From a virus: a stretch of DNA of 64,000 bases. The stretch is taken from positions 31,800 to 95,799 of IMG/VR virus record IMGVR_UViG_3300027741_000040; one strand, written 5' to 3'. Shown one piece after another: positions 16,982-29,600 of the stretch. The notes below the pieces were generated by a model, which saw nothing but the letters and a program-made list of their open reading frames with translations, was not told where the DNA came from and searched no databases. Within the stretch, counting starts at the first letter, position 1; each line of letters opens with the position of its first letter. The position numbers and the translations under genes are program-made.

Positions 16982-19900
16982 ATGCCATCAAAATCTTGTT
17001 CTGAGAATCAACAAAAAATTATCGGACAAACACTATTCTTAGGAGCTAGTGTTGCTAATTTTAATAATAGTATAGGCTGGGGATCTTCGCCTTCTCAGTT
17101 AACGATTAATCTTGTCGATGACAGTCCGGTACTAGGCAGCGATACAGCCAAAGCTTGTGGTGGTACCATGGTAAAAATGTATCCTGATTTAGTTGAAGGA
17201 TTTGATACTAATAATCACTACTATACTACTACTGGAAATGCTTTGTATGAAGCCTTACAACCAGACGGAAGTGCCTTACAGTACGATCCTAATAAACATG
17301 ACGTATCCGAAAGAATGGTCGCAGGTAAAATTTACCATAGATTAAGTAATACTAGTGATTTGTTTTATTCTAAGTATTGGCTATATAGCGATCCTGGTTT
17401 TTTTGGAGAAAAGACCATACTAACACCAGCTTGGGCAAATCAGGCTATGGGAGTAAATAGTTCTGGTAATTTTAATCAATATGGAACAACAGGATTTGTT
17501 ACTGATGCTAGTAAATTTGTAAAATATGATATTATTGATACCCCGGTATATTTTAAAATGGGAGATTTTAGTTTTTGTGGATTAGTTCAGTCTTGGCAAA
17601 CTAGCTTATCAAATAGTGGAAAAGGATACTCTGTCACAATCAATAGTATGCAGTCTTTGCTTAATTCCTGTTATATTATTCTAGATAAATTTGCAGGATC
17701 AATATTTGCAAAAAAAACAGAAAGTACTTATGGAGGATCTCCAAAAAACTATTTAGGAATATCAAATGTTAATTATACTGGAACAATATCAGAAGGAAAT
17801 ATTCCAAATGTATTTAATGTATATGGATTTTTAGAATCATTTGGTTTTGATAATTTCGGTGTTGCTCGAAGAAATGAAAGAGGTGTTCAGGTAAATAAAA
17901 TTTTAGATGCTTTATCGGTTTTAACATCTAGTATCAATGATATTACTGGTTTTAATAATCTGAACAATACACAAGGAGCAGTTAAACCATGGAATGATTT
18001 TGCACATAAGCACATATTCTCTCCATATGGTCGCATTATTGCTAAACATATGCAAGTTGATAGGAGCGATGATTCTGGAATAAACCCATATGATGGTATT
18101 AATCCAAACTTTGATTCTTTTGGAGTTATACCTCCAACAGTATCAATGTTTAATAGCAACGACTATAAGTGTCAATTTACTCTTGATCTTAGTGAAATTC
18201 CAAAACTTCCGGACTCTTTTAGAGTGTCAGAACCTGTAATGAGTATTATGTCTCTATTAAATTTGATTGGGGAGCAAATTGGACACGACATATTTATTGA
18301 GGCCGGTCCCGTCTACTATGAAGAAGCCCGTAAGTACTTTAATGTTATTAAGGTTAAAACCATATCTAGATTAGGTCAACCAAGAAATAATATAATAGAA
18401 AATACTATTAATAAATTAGCTTGTAAAAAATTTAGTATTTCGAATTATACTTTGGGCAAAGAAAAAAATGATAGTCCAAATAGAAGTATGATTATTGGAG
18501 CTAATCAACAAAGACTTTATCAGGCTAAGAGTTATAGACTAGGATATACACAAAGTAATTTTATACTAAATCCTAGCAATGGAGAAATAATTAATTATCA
18601 GCACCTTGGACGTATCTCCTCAAGCAATAACAACATAGTAGTTGGTACTAAATATTATCATCATGGAAAAATTAAATTCCCTAATTTTTTGAGTACCAGA
18701 AATCCTAAACTTATTACGTATTATGGAGTAAGGCCAGAAGGAAGCGGCTATGTTCCGACCGGTATACTAGCCGAAGAGCAAGAGATAGTTGGGAGTTTTG
18801 ATGGTTACGATCCTAGTTGGGACGACACTAACGAAACTTCTCCTAGTCTCGTTACAAATGCCTCTAGACCATCTGGAAATTATTTAGAAACCGAGATAAT
18901 TAAACAGACAGGAATAGAACAGAACGCAACATGGAATAATGAAACAAATCAAAGATGGATACCAATATATGCTGATGTTATCTGTCCCTTTTTTGGTTAT
19001 GTCTATGATGAGGAATTAACTATCAAGCCTAGTGATAATAATGACTTTAGACAAATTCGACCAGTATGGTTCGATAGCTGGACAGGGCAGTCGTGTGTAG
19101 TAGTCAGAATTTCTGAACTTCCAGAAGTATCTGTCGAACTATCCACTGGATATTACGTTACAAGTAGCCAAAGATGTGCTACTAGTGGTTCTACTTCCAA
19201 TCCCACAACTCCTATAATCCCCACTTGGTCTCCCGCAACAGGAAAACAAACCATTTTTATAGGAGGAGGGCTAACAGGAGTAAGTCCCATACCAAAAACC
19301 CAATGCTATACAGAATTTGGTGACCCAACAAGCTATGAGATTAAATATATAATAATATCTGAATCAGAAATAAGGGCAGCATTAGCTGGTTTTGATAATT
19401 TTTTAGTATATGAATTAGCAAAATATTATAAGCCAGATTTAATTGAAACTTTAAGACTATCTTACTTTAGTAAAATTAGAGATCGATTGATAGCTTTAGG
19501 ACATAGCGAAACGGAGGCTAATGATGGAGCAACCCAAAAAACTAATTGGTATTGGAATATTACTTCTTCAAATATTGCTAATGATGAATTAAAACCAGGA
19601 TTTATGGCCCCAGATAAAAATCAAGGAAGCTCTTATATACCAGAAGATGCTTTAAAAGATTTACAAATTTTGCATAAGTTTGTTGCTGAAATTGGAAAAT
19701 ATTATGGTAAAAAATATATGGTCACAGCTCCAAAATTAGCTTCGTATAAAGATGATGAAGCCGATTTAATTCTTCCAACGGTTGCTGGTAATGCGTACGT
19801 ATTTCAAGGAGACGGCAATTTTTACTATAATTATGAGCCAACTAATGATGGTGCCTGGGAAGAATATGGAAATTTTATTGATGATAGTATTGTTGTAGGA

Positions 19901-22900
19901 GGTACTCATTGGTATGCTTTGAGCGACAACGGAGGAAAAATCAAACCCATTATAGGATATAATGCCAGCTCATACTTTGACTATTTAAGATTTAGTATGT
20001 GTCAATTGAGCCAAAGTGGTCTAGAGAATATTCGTAGGGGAGGTAGATTCGAACCCATGTGGGATTGGGAAGGCTATTTATTGTTAATGGAAAAATATAG
20101 TATAACTTGTAATCATAAAGACTTTATCTTCCCAAGTTTAGATTACTCAACGTTAGCGTCTGATCAATATGTATTAGCAACAGGCTATGAGAGACTAGGA
20201 ACCGTTCCCGCAGTTCAGTCAATAAATGATGTTTGGACTAGTCTTTCTCCTCCTACAAAAATTCCGGCATATAATGCTTTTGGGTATCCTATCACGGATC
20301 AGACTGGAACTAAAATGCCTCCCTCAGGATCTGCTTCCGTAGCATATAAGCAAAAGCTATATTTAAATACGTCAGTTGAAGACAAATTTATTTATTTGAA
20401 TCCAGAAAAATTAGCTTCTCCAAAATTTTTAATAGATTCTCCGGGAGTTTATCTTAATCATTCATCTTCGGAATATGCTCAAGATCCTAATAGAACCGTA
20501 ATAGCCAATGTTACTATAGAAGATTTATTAGTATATATGAAGACAACTCCCCCATCAGAAAGAGATACTGATTGGATGAGATATATGCTTAATTATACTA
20601 TGCCAATCAATAAATTTACTGAAACATCATCAACGGATGCTCTTGGATCATACGGATCGTCTAACAATCAATCTTCATTAAGAATAGAGATAGCACCAAA
20701 AGCAGCCCATCCAATGTTTGCTGGTATTCCTATCAAATCCAATCAGTTTTGTTATGGTCCCTGGATTAATAATCCTTACTCAGAATATCTAAATTTTCCA
20801 GATACACTATTCCCTAGTGGACACTATTTTAGTTGCTCAGGAGATCCTGTTACTGGTGACACTACTCTTGTTAGTGGAGATTTTAATATAGATCTTAATC
20901 ACGCCAAGAGTGGATGTAATAATTGGATAGGAACAACAGAAGTAGAGGTTATAGAAGAGATGGCTCCGTGGATATACGGAGGAGCATCTCAGTTAGATAA
21001 TGCTGCGTTTAGGCATATAGCCACCAAAATTAATTATCAGTCAATTATAGAAACTGCACAAGTAGATATGCCGGGACTTCCGTTATTTAGCTTAGGAGGA
21101 GTTTTTAATGAAGAAAATGCCGGTGTTGGATCATCTGGATATTATAAAGCAACAGGAATAGACTATCAATATAGTGATATTAAATATAAAAACGATCTTG
21201 TTTTTAATATGAGTGGCTTTACACGTCCTAGTGTTATTATTAATCCAATTAGTAATACAGGAATAAATACGTCAAAATTTAAAATCTTAAATGCCATTTC
21301 TCCATATGCTGTTACTAAGGGACCCATTATTACTAATATTCAAACTAGTGTTGGTCAAGGAGGTATCACTACCACATATACTTTTAGAACATATAGCAGA
21401 AAGCTGGGTTTATTTAATAAAGAACAAAACGATATTATTAAGAAAAATACTTTGGCTCGTTTTAAAATGAATAAGCAGATGTCAGATATTGGTCGTCAAT
21501 CTGCCAATAATCTTATTCAACAACGAGACTTTATGGATAAACAACGACTAGAACAGAGTATGAATTTTAATACTGAGGGATTTAGATCTAAATTATTTGG
21601 TACTAGTCCATCAACAGTATTCATAGGAAGATCGATGCCTTTTATTGAAGAGCCCAAAAGAACTCCTAAAATATTAGTAGATTATACAAAATACAGTAAC
21701 CCAGGAGATTTAGCGACCAAACCAGGAACTGTTTCAGGATGGTCCGGAGTACTCGGTCCAGACCCCGCGTCTACAGAAAGGATAACAGCCACCCCAGAGA
21801 CTGATACAGAAGCTATTAATAAATTAAGTTTACAAGGACGATACAAGACATCGGTTGGTCTATATGAAAGAAAAGAAGCAGACTCTGAATTAAATAAGCA
21901 ATTTGGTCTTAATTCTGCTATGAGTTTGGACGGTCTTTTATCTCCAATATCTTTCTATCCAACTCTTAGAAATTCTACTTTTGCCTATTCTTTATATGAT
22001 ATTTCAACTTGTCCATTTTGTAATGGAACTAAAAAAAGATCAATAGAATACAAACAGTATCAAAAAGATGGGACGCGCACTACAGTAAAGAAAGATATTT
22101 TTTGTGATAAGTGCTCAACGCTTAATAATAAACTTAATGCTACATTAACAGCAAAAAAAGATAGCAAGAGTATAGAGAAAGTGCCGCCATATATAATATC
22201 TAGTGGTACTGATATGAATACCTTATTAAACATGGACTCCAACTCTGTTCCAATGGCGTCGTCAATACCTCCTATTAATTTAATTACTCTTAATCCTATT
22301 GTTATTAGTTATGGAGAATTTAAAAATTCTAATTCTCAAAATTATTGTGGTGCTCATCCTGATGGTGTTCATGATGATCTTACATCACAATCTGATGGAT
22401 TTAAAACGGTTCAAGGTAGTGGACGACCATTCATAGACAGACTTCGTCATTCTATTGAGATAGTTGGAAGAGGGGCGATACCTCCAGGATCATACGATTA
22501 TGCTTTAGAGAGCAGTAAAAATTTTACTAAATTTAATAAACATCCAACAGGATTAGATAAAAATAATTTAGACTATTATAATAAAGATATTATGGTAAAG
22601 TTTTATAGAGATAAACTTGAACCAAGTACGACTGGAATTATTCCAGAAATGAACTATCGATTTTTTGCTTTACGAGGACCGTTAACTATGCATGGTTGGG
22701 GATATGATACCGAAGGATATCCTGTTCCTAATGCTGCGGACGAACCATATGCTGTTGATGAGTACGGAAGACCAAAAAGATTCAAACAAAAAATTATTAA
22801 CTTAGGTTCTATAAAATATGGTAGACTATTAGAAGGAGATCCATTTAAACTTATTGGCGGCACAGATGACAATTTTTATACTAAAACTTTTAATAAAGAA

Positions 22901-23632
22901 CTAGTACCGAAACTAAATTCTGATAATTCAAAGTTTACTGACGATACCAAAGTTACAAAATATAAAATTATTGATGACTATAGCGATGCTGGTGGTTATG
23001 ATCCGGTGACCTATAAAGGAAGTATTATTAGTAAAACTCAAAAGTACAATAATAATGCATGGTCTGAAAAGGTTAAAATGAAGCAGTTTTATTTAAATTG
23101 GGCAGAAAGACAGGACTTATGGCCGGTCGGTCCTGTTGATATGAGATGGGATGAGACCAGAAGGCTATGGACTTGCAAAGAAGATCCTAAAATCTATAAG
23201 TTTGTTTATGTTACTTTGGAAGAAGATTTAGTAAAAGAACCAGACTATGATGAAACATATCCGACCAAAGCCTTCCTCGATGATATAGAGTATAGTCAAG
23301 AGCCATTGCCAAATGGATATAGAAGATTAGTATATGTTAAAGACAAAGCAGGATATACTGCTCCTAAAGGAACCAAATTATTATGTCGATATAATATTGA
23401 TAGTGGTTTTTATGAGCCTATGAGTAAGCCAATTTTGGTAGTAAAAGGAATAATAGCATCATCCAGTACTGCAACAATAGACATGCATTATATACAAGGA
23501 AGAAAATCAGGAACAATACCTACAGCTTTAGTAACTTTTGATAATCCCTTGTCATTTAGTACAGCGGTAAACGATACAGGAATTTTTACATATATCAATG
23601 GACTATGGACATTAACGGCTAAAAAACAATGA
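16982..23632 (+). CDS. Giant virion protein, 2,216 aa
   Basis: The start is the ATG at 16982, just after the upstream stop; a GTG 51 bases upstream lies inside the previous gene and is less likely. Visible parts: an N-terminal region rich in Gly/Asn/Ser; a central region with mixed helices; a zinc-ribbon-like CPFCNG...FCDKC pair near residues 1,677-1,710; and a C-terminal part with Trp-rich strands (WAERQDLWPVGPVDMRWDE). No catalytic motif is recognised. Size and position between the paralogous pair and another giant suggest a tail, baseplate hub or fibre component. The stop overlaps the next ATG (ATGA). Confidence 0.8.
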   Translation: MPSKSCSENQQKIIGQTLFLGASVANFNNSIGWGSSPSQLTINLVDDSPVLGSDTAKACGGTMVKMYPDLVEGFDTNNHYYTTTGNALYEALQPDGSALQYDPNKHDVSERMVAGKIYHRLSNTSDLFYSKYWLYSDPGFFGEKTILTPAWANQAMGVNSSGNFNQYGTTGFVTDASKFVKYDIIDTPVYFKMGDFSFCGLVQSWQTSLSNSGKGYSVTINSMQSLLNSCYIILDKFAGSIFAKKTESTYGGSPKNYLGISNVNYTGTISEGNIPNVFNVYGFLESFGFDNFGVARRNERGVQVNKILDALSVLTSSINDITGFNNLNNTQGAVKPWNDFAHKHIFSPYGRIIAKHMQVDRSDDSGINPYDGINPNFDSFGVIPPTVSMFNSNDYKCQFTLDLSEIPKLPDSFRVSEPVMSIMSLLNLIGEQIGHDIFIEAGPVYYEEARKYFNVIKVKTISRLGQPRNNIIENTINKLACKKFSISNYTLGKEKNDSPNRSMIIGANQQRLYQAKSYRLGYTQSNFILNPSNGEIINYQHLGRISSSNNNIVVGTKYYHHGKIKFPNFLSTRNPKLITYYGVRPEGSGYVPTGILAEEQEIVGSFDGYDPSWDDTNETSPSLVTNASRPSGNYLETEIIKQTGIEQNATWNNETNQRWIPIYADVICPFFGYVYDEELTIKPSDNNDFRQIRPVWFDSWTGQSCVVVRISELPEVSVELSTGYYVTSSQRCATSGSTSNPTTPIIPTWSPATGKQTIFIGGGLTGVSPIPKTQCYTEFGDPTSYEIKYIIISESEIRAALAGFDNFLVYELAKYYKPDLIETLRLSYFSKIRDRLIALGHSETEANDGATQKTNWYWNITSSNIANDELKPGFMAPDKNQGSSYIPEDALKDLQILHKFVAEIGKYYGKKYMVTAPKLASYKDDEADLILPTVAGNAYVFQGDGNFYYNYEPTNDGAWEEYGNFIDDSIVVGGTHWYALSDNGGKIKPIIGYNASSYFDYLRFSMCQLSQSGLENIRRGGRFEPMWDWEGYLLLMEKYSITCNHKDFIFPSLDYSTLASDQYVLATGYERLGTVPAVQSINDVWTSLSPPTKIPAYNAFGYPITDQTGTKMPPSGSASVAYKQKLYLNTSVEDKFIYLNPEKLASPKFLIDSPGVYLNHSSSEYAQDPNRTVIANVTIEDLLVYMKTTPPSERDTDWMRYMLNYTMPINKFTETSSTDALGSYGSSNNQSSLRIEIAPKAAHPMFAGIPIKSNQFCYGPWINNPYSEYLNFPDTLFPSGHYFSCSGDPVTGDTTLVSGDFNIDLNHAKSGCNNWIGTTEVEVIEEMAPWIYGGASQLDNAAFRHIATKINYQSIIETAQVDMPGLPLFSLGGVFNEENAGVGSSGYYKATGIDYQYSDIKYKNDLVFNMSGFTRPSVIINPISNTGINTSKFKILNAISPYAVTKGPIITNIQTSVGQGGITTTYTFRTYSRKLGLFNKEQNDIIKKNTLARFKMNKQMSDIGRQSANNLIQQRDFMDKQRLEQSMNFNTEGFRSKLFGTSPSTVFIGRSMPFIEEPKRTPKILVDYTKYSNPGDLATKPGTVSGWSGVLGPDPASTERITATPETDTEAINKLSLQGRYKTSVGLYERKEADSELNKQFGLNSAMSLDGLLSPISFYPTLRNSTFAYSLYDISTCPFCNGTKKRSIEYKQYQKDGTRTTVKKDIFCDKCSTLNNKLNATLTAKKDSKSIEKVPPYIISSGTDMNTLLNMDSNSVPMASSIPPINLITLNPIVISYGEFKNSNSQNYCGAHPDGVHDDLTSQSDGFKTVQGSGRPFIDRLRHSIEIVGRGAIPPGSYDYALESSKNFTKFNKHPTGLDKNNLDYYNKDIMVKFYRDKLEPSTTGIIPEMNYRFFALRGPLTMHGWGYDTEGYPVPNAADEPYAVDEYGRPKRFKQKIINLGSIKYGRLLEGDPFKLIGGTDDNFYTKTFNKELVPKLNSDNSKFTDDTKVTKYKIIDDYSDAGGYDPVTYKGSIISKTQKYNNNAWSEKVKMKQFYLNWAERQDLWPVGPVDMRWDETRRLWTCKEDPKIYKFVYVTLEEDLVKEPDYDETYPTKAFLDDIEYSQEPLPNGYRRLVYVKDKAGYTAPKGTKLLCRYNIDSGFYEPMSKPILVVKGIIASSSTATIDMHYIQGRKSGTIPTALVTFDNPLSFSTAVNDTGIFTYINGLWTLTAKKQ

Positions 23633-26600
23633 ATCTGATAGATGAATGTATAATATATAATAAATCATTCAAGGATGACTTAAGAAATTATGTTGTTAAG
23701 GATACCGGTATAGAATATGATAATGGAGTATCTAAAAGATATACTATTAATTTAAATAAATTTCGACCTCTATTAGATGCTGCAGATAAGAATTATGGGA
23801 GTGGATGGTTTCCAGTATATGTGTCGGATGACACTGCTATAGATAATAAAATCCTATCTAGTAAAGGGTCATTATTAAATAGTAATAGCGGCTTGTTGAG
23901 TGGAAGAATAGGAATTGAAAATTTTATTACATTTGTTCCGGAATTCCAAAACTGGACCGTTACTCCAGAATGTAAAATGACAAGTGATTGGGTTTTGAAT
24001 AGATCTCCAGTACCGCACTATTTAAATAGCGGAATATTATGTTGGGCTCAACAACTTGCTCCAACAACATACAGTGGTAATATATCGAGTTTTCCACTAA
24101 GTAGCAGAGTAAGAGAGATGAATGATGATACGACTAAAATTCATTATAGAGATAGAAAATTATTTGATACGACAAAAGATGGCAGTCTATTCAATAGTCA
24201 GAGCTCAATATCTGTAACCGGAGATATAACTTTTAGTGAAATAACAGGAATAAGCATGGTCTCTGGTACAGGGTGGGCTGATTTTGATTCTGCTGTTAGA
24301 CCAGCAATAAGCATAATAGATGAGTTTAGAAGAACAAATGTACCGACAACAGGCAGTATCGATTTATTTACTGCATCTACAGCAGACAATTTAAGGCCTA
24401 ATGCTCCAAAATATATATTGTGGATTCCAAATGGAGATTATTTTTCATACTATACGGATAAGACCGAGGCACTATCTGGCAATATCACTAAGTCTTATAT
24501 TTCTCCGAGTTTATGGTCTACATATAATCAGATTTATCACATGCTGTCTATCAAACAAATCAAAACAACAAATGGTAAAAATATTAGAAAATCAAGACTA
24601 TTAAAAAAAATAGCTTCTGTTCTTAGTACTAGTCCATACATAACAGATGAGTGTATTAATGCTCTGGGCTCGCCTAAAGTACAGACTCTTATAAAAAAAT
24701 GTTTGGATGCTACGGCTATAGATAATAGTGGGAATACTGTTGCTGTAGATATTTCTGACAATACAATCAAAGATATAGTAAAATTATTACATAATAAATT
24801 TGGATTATTACAAAAAATTTATGGCTATAATAATCACAATACTTTAAAAAATAATATTATTACTAATAATAGATCACTTTTTATTAAATTGATAGATAAA
24901 TATGGTTGTAAACTTAAAATCGATCAAAATAATGAAATTTTATTAAACTATCAAAAAACATTAGACCATGGAGATAGCATAAATATAATTCAAAGTCTAT
25001 ATACTCTATGTCCTAAAGAAACACAAGATACTGACGTCATTAACAATCAAACAATTAAGCTAAATCAAGTTAAGGCAAAAACAGATCTAACATCTCTCAG
25101 CACATCGATTAAGCTGACTGCTACCGACAGCTCATTAAGAAATAAAACTACCTCTATCCCATTATATGATATCGCAGAGGTTAATCCTGGAAAAATTACT
25201 CTGAATGTATTAATGCATAGCACAACAGATGGCCAAGGCAACGACACTTCAGATAATCCAAATAATCACATATTTAAACTGACCAAAGGAGATTCAGGGA
25301 ATGAGATAGAAATACCATTCAGATGCTTGCAAAAGGTAGAAAATCCTGATGCATTAAAAAGTATTGTGTTATTTCAAAAAACAGTATCTTGTTTATGGCA
25401 AAAAATAAAAGGGGCATGTTTAAAATTTAGTGATGAAAATAAAAGCTCTAGTGCTGTTGGTTCTAGTCAATCTGATACTGATCGTACTAGATTTGATACC
25501 TCTACTTTCATAGAGCCAATAGTGTTTGTATATAAGACTGGTGAATATCAAATACAGTGTTCTTTTATTACTCCATATGGAACATTTATTAAAAGAAAAA
25601 CATTTTTTGTTGTTGATGGTAGGGAAACAATATTTGATAGTATAGCAAACAAGCAAGTGGCCAATCCGGGCTATAATAAATATTATGATGATGCTACCAA
25701 CACTTGGCAAGATCCTCCTCCTGTGAGTCCTTTAGAAATTGAACCAATTATTGTTAATTCAGATAAATTAAAAAATAAAATAGCTAGTTTTAAAAATGTA
25801 ATACTACATAAGCATGGAATTTTTTGGCCAATACAAACTGATCATAATATAGAAAGAGTTTTCAATGGTTCCACTGTTAAAGAAGGACTAAAAGAAAAAT
25901 ATAAATTCATATTTGAACCATATTCACCAGCTAATTTTCTTCCAGTAGACTCAGGGTCTTCGCTAATAATTCAATATAACAGCCAGGACACTATTCTAAA
26001 ATTAGATAGTATAATTCTACAGAATATTCGAGATAATACTAAAGAATGCAAAACTTGCTTGAGTGTATGTCAACCAAAATTTGATGCAATTCCATCCGTA
26101 TCTTATAGCGTAACATCTGACGGATCACAATCAATACAAACTCCAATAGAAGCGTACGTTAGAACGAATAAAGCACCAGATAGTTTTGTATTAAAAGAAT
26201 ATAGAAAGATATCAGGCGACCTCCCCGCCACATCTAGTGGGGTTATAAAATTTTCTTTTCCAGAAATTTCTTTAGATTTTGCTCCTCCATTAAAAGCTTA
26301 TGGAGGATATGGTGGCGAACTTTTTTCTGGTATAGGTCTGTCTATGAGCGGTCATCCTGTGAGAGGAGCTGTTCTTCCGTCTGTGACAGGCTATCCTTTG
26401 AACTATCCTTCCGACCGTGATCGTGCAAACACCAATAAAGCTTGCTATCAAATACCAATAAGTGCCACAGGATATATTCCTTTTAGGAAAGGACTTTTCC
26501 ACCCAGCCTCTGGATTTATAATGGATACAGGTACTATCATACCAAGTGGATTTAAAAATAAGACCAGCGTATTAAAGTTTAATCCTGGAGCAAGAGATAC

Positions 26601-29600
26601 TTATAGTTTTATAGGTCCTGGAATATTTAATTTCAATAATGGTCTTTCTGGTAGTGGTACTGGTTTATCTGTTAGTCCGATAACATACCAGAGTTCCATA
26701 TCATTATCAATATCTAAAAATATTCTTCCAGAAACAGCTTGTGCAGAGCCTGGTAGGAGTGAACAAGAAACAGACACGTTAAATAAACTCCATAAAGAAT
26801 TCATGGATCAACAAATATATGGAAGTACAGTTCAACTAACTGGAACAAAAGCCAAATATAAAGGGTCTTTTCACGGATACCGTATACTTGAAGGAGGACA
26901 AGAAAAAAAATCAGAGCTGTCTGTATATTCTCAAGCAACCCCAGTAAATGATGAATTTGGTTTCAGTATCGATAAATCTTCCTGCTCAATAATTAGTCCA
27001 GATAAAGATAAATCTACTTTTAATTATAGATTTGCTACTAATGGCCCTAATTATAAGATTGATAATAGTGGGCTTGATCTTAAAATTAAAGATTTAACTA
27101 TACAAGATATAGAGATAAAACTTAATTTTTTAAATTATGTCAATCCAAAAAACTTAGTAGTCTGGTTGGATTTTTCTCCTTGTTCAGATGATATGCAAGG
27201 GATGAGTAATCCGATAGACCTAGACAATCCCGACAGGGATCCAGGACCAGCTTGTCCATTAAAAACGCCCAAAGAATTTATGGATCAAACATTTCCCGCT
27301 TCAACATATAGCGACTATTGTTCTCCTCCATCTGTTTCTGGAACAGGTCTTCAAAAATATATCACTAATCTTCATAGTTTTAATTCTGTAGACCCTCGTT
27401 ATGAACCATTAAAATTATTATTATTTAATCAAGAATACATTCAAAATAATAAATATAATATGTCTTTGACGTTCTCTGATCATGCTTCTAAATATAGTGT
27501 ATTATTTGACGAAAACAAAATTAATGCAAGTGGGTTGGATACTCGTCAAGAGATAGTTAGAGATAACCATATTATACCACCGTCAATCAGCGCAACCGGA
27601 TTCGATGATACTGAAGCAGTAATGTATAAAAATATTATACGTACTAACAAATTAAATATTAGTAATAATAGTTTTTCTAAATTTAGGGGTTTTTCTTTAT
27701 TCAAAAAAGCGCTACCCAGACTAGACCCTACTGTAAAAAACCAAACACCGTCATATGATTCTGGTGTTACATTTACATTAAATCTTATGGTATTAGATGA
27801 GCCCGAAGAGATGATGGTTTATGATAATGTTATCAACAATGAATTCATAACAAATTTTACATCATTATCTAATACTAAAACATCTTCTAATATTTATAAC
27901 TCATTATGCAGTTGGGAGTTAATTCTACATACGGGGAAAAAAAACCAGTTCAAAGCCCCAATGACCAATGACCTATTTAGTTTTGGTACTTCTGATATTC
28001 TAGGGTTGTTAGACTATACAAATAAGCCCAGAATACCAGGCTATAATTTTATCTCTTACTTTCCATCAGGAGAGATAGAGAGCAATCCGTACATTAGTTA
28101 TTTTGATACATATCCTAGTGGCACATCTCTAATTCCTAGGGTTAATCAAAATGCTCCGTATGTTTATATCAATGATAGCACACTATGTCAGTCTGCCGAA
28201 AGTATCATCAGTGGAGCATCGGCTAGATTACAGCCCACAAGATTTCCAGTAGAGAGTGTTTTGATGATATTGGCAGGTATTTTGGGTGGTACGATGACGG
28301 CAAACTTAGTAGGCTTAATGGTTGCTTTAACTGCTGGATTTAATGCTGGCTATCAAGGATTATTTGATTTTTTTGCTGCTTTACGAGATGTTCAAGAAAG
28401 AGAAGGAAGATTAAGAGAGGTATATGCTCCAGATTATGATCATTTTTCTTTTGGTTCTCCAGAAAAAGTATTGTTGAATGTGAGCAAAGACGGGGGTATG
28501 TGGTATAAACTTGAAGCATCAATTTTTAAATACAAAAATACTCCGGCTTTATATGGGAATAGCTATAAGTTTATTAGATTAAAAAGAGGGAATATTCCTT
28601 TTTTTAGTGAATTTAATTTCAATACTGTTTATGGGATTAATCAGTTGGTCGATGATAGTATGCTCTCGACTCCTTATCCTATTACTCCGACTCCCAGCAA
28701 AACCTCCAGTAATACTCCTGAGCCAAGCGGACCACCACCGTCTCCTACGCCAAGTTCAAGTCCCCTTAGTCATGCACAAATTGTTGAACGTCTTTTGTCT
28801 TATCAAACCAAAATATCACAACTTAATGCCACGCTTGGACATAAAACCTGTTTATTTACAGATGATCTTGCTACCAAAATTAGTAATAAAAAAATTATAA
28901 TCATAAAAGGATCTTTAGCATATAATCTATTTCATATAGACGACACTATTCCATACTATAATACCACACAGAGAGATTCAACAACAGAGCCTTCTACTAC
29001 TAAGATAATAAATAAAGCATTAATTTTTAAAAACAATCAACAATATTCAGTATTTGAATTAAAAGACGATATTTCGTTATATGAAGTAATAGCATGTAAT
29101 GGGGACACTCTTTTGGTATTTAAGAATCATATTAGTAATTTAAGCGAAGATCCATTTGGAGTTTGGGGGTTAGAAAAATCTCCAATAGTTAGTGAGCCAC
29201 CAGAGATTAAACATTCTGCTATGGGACTAGGCTCTTACGGAGACGGTTCACCATTTGCGCAAAAGTCTTTCTTAAGCTATAAACTCCAATATAATAAGCT
29301 TTATACGATACATGAAATTTTTAATAATCGTGAAAATGATAAGATTAAACAAATGCTTGTTAATTTAAAATTATCCGATAATACTGTTAGAACGGTAGGA
29401 AATGATAATGGCATCTATGGTTACGGATATACTAATAGAGAAATAAAAGAAATTTTTGAAGATAAATACAATAATATTATTAATAAGGGATCAGATTTAG
29501 ACACCCAAGATAGCATCAACTATCTACTATATCAACTGACTAATAGTACCAGTAATATAAATGTTAATGGATATACATTTATGTTTCTAAAATCTGAGGC

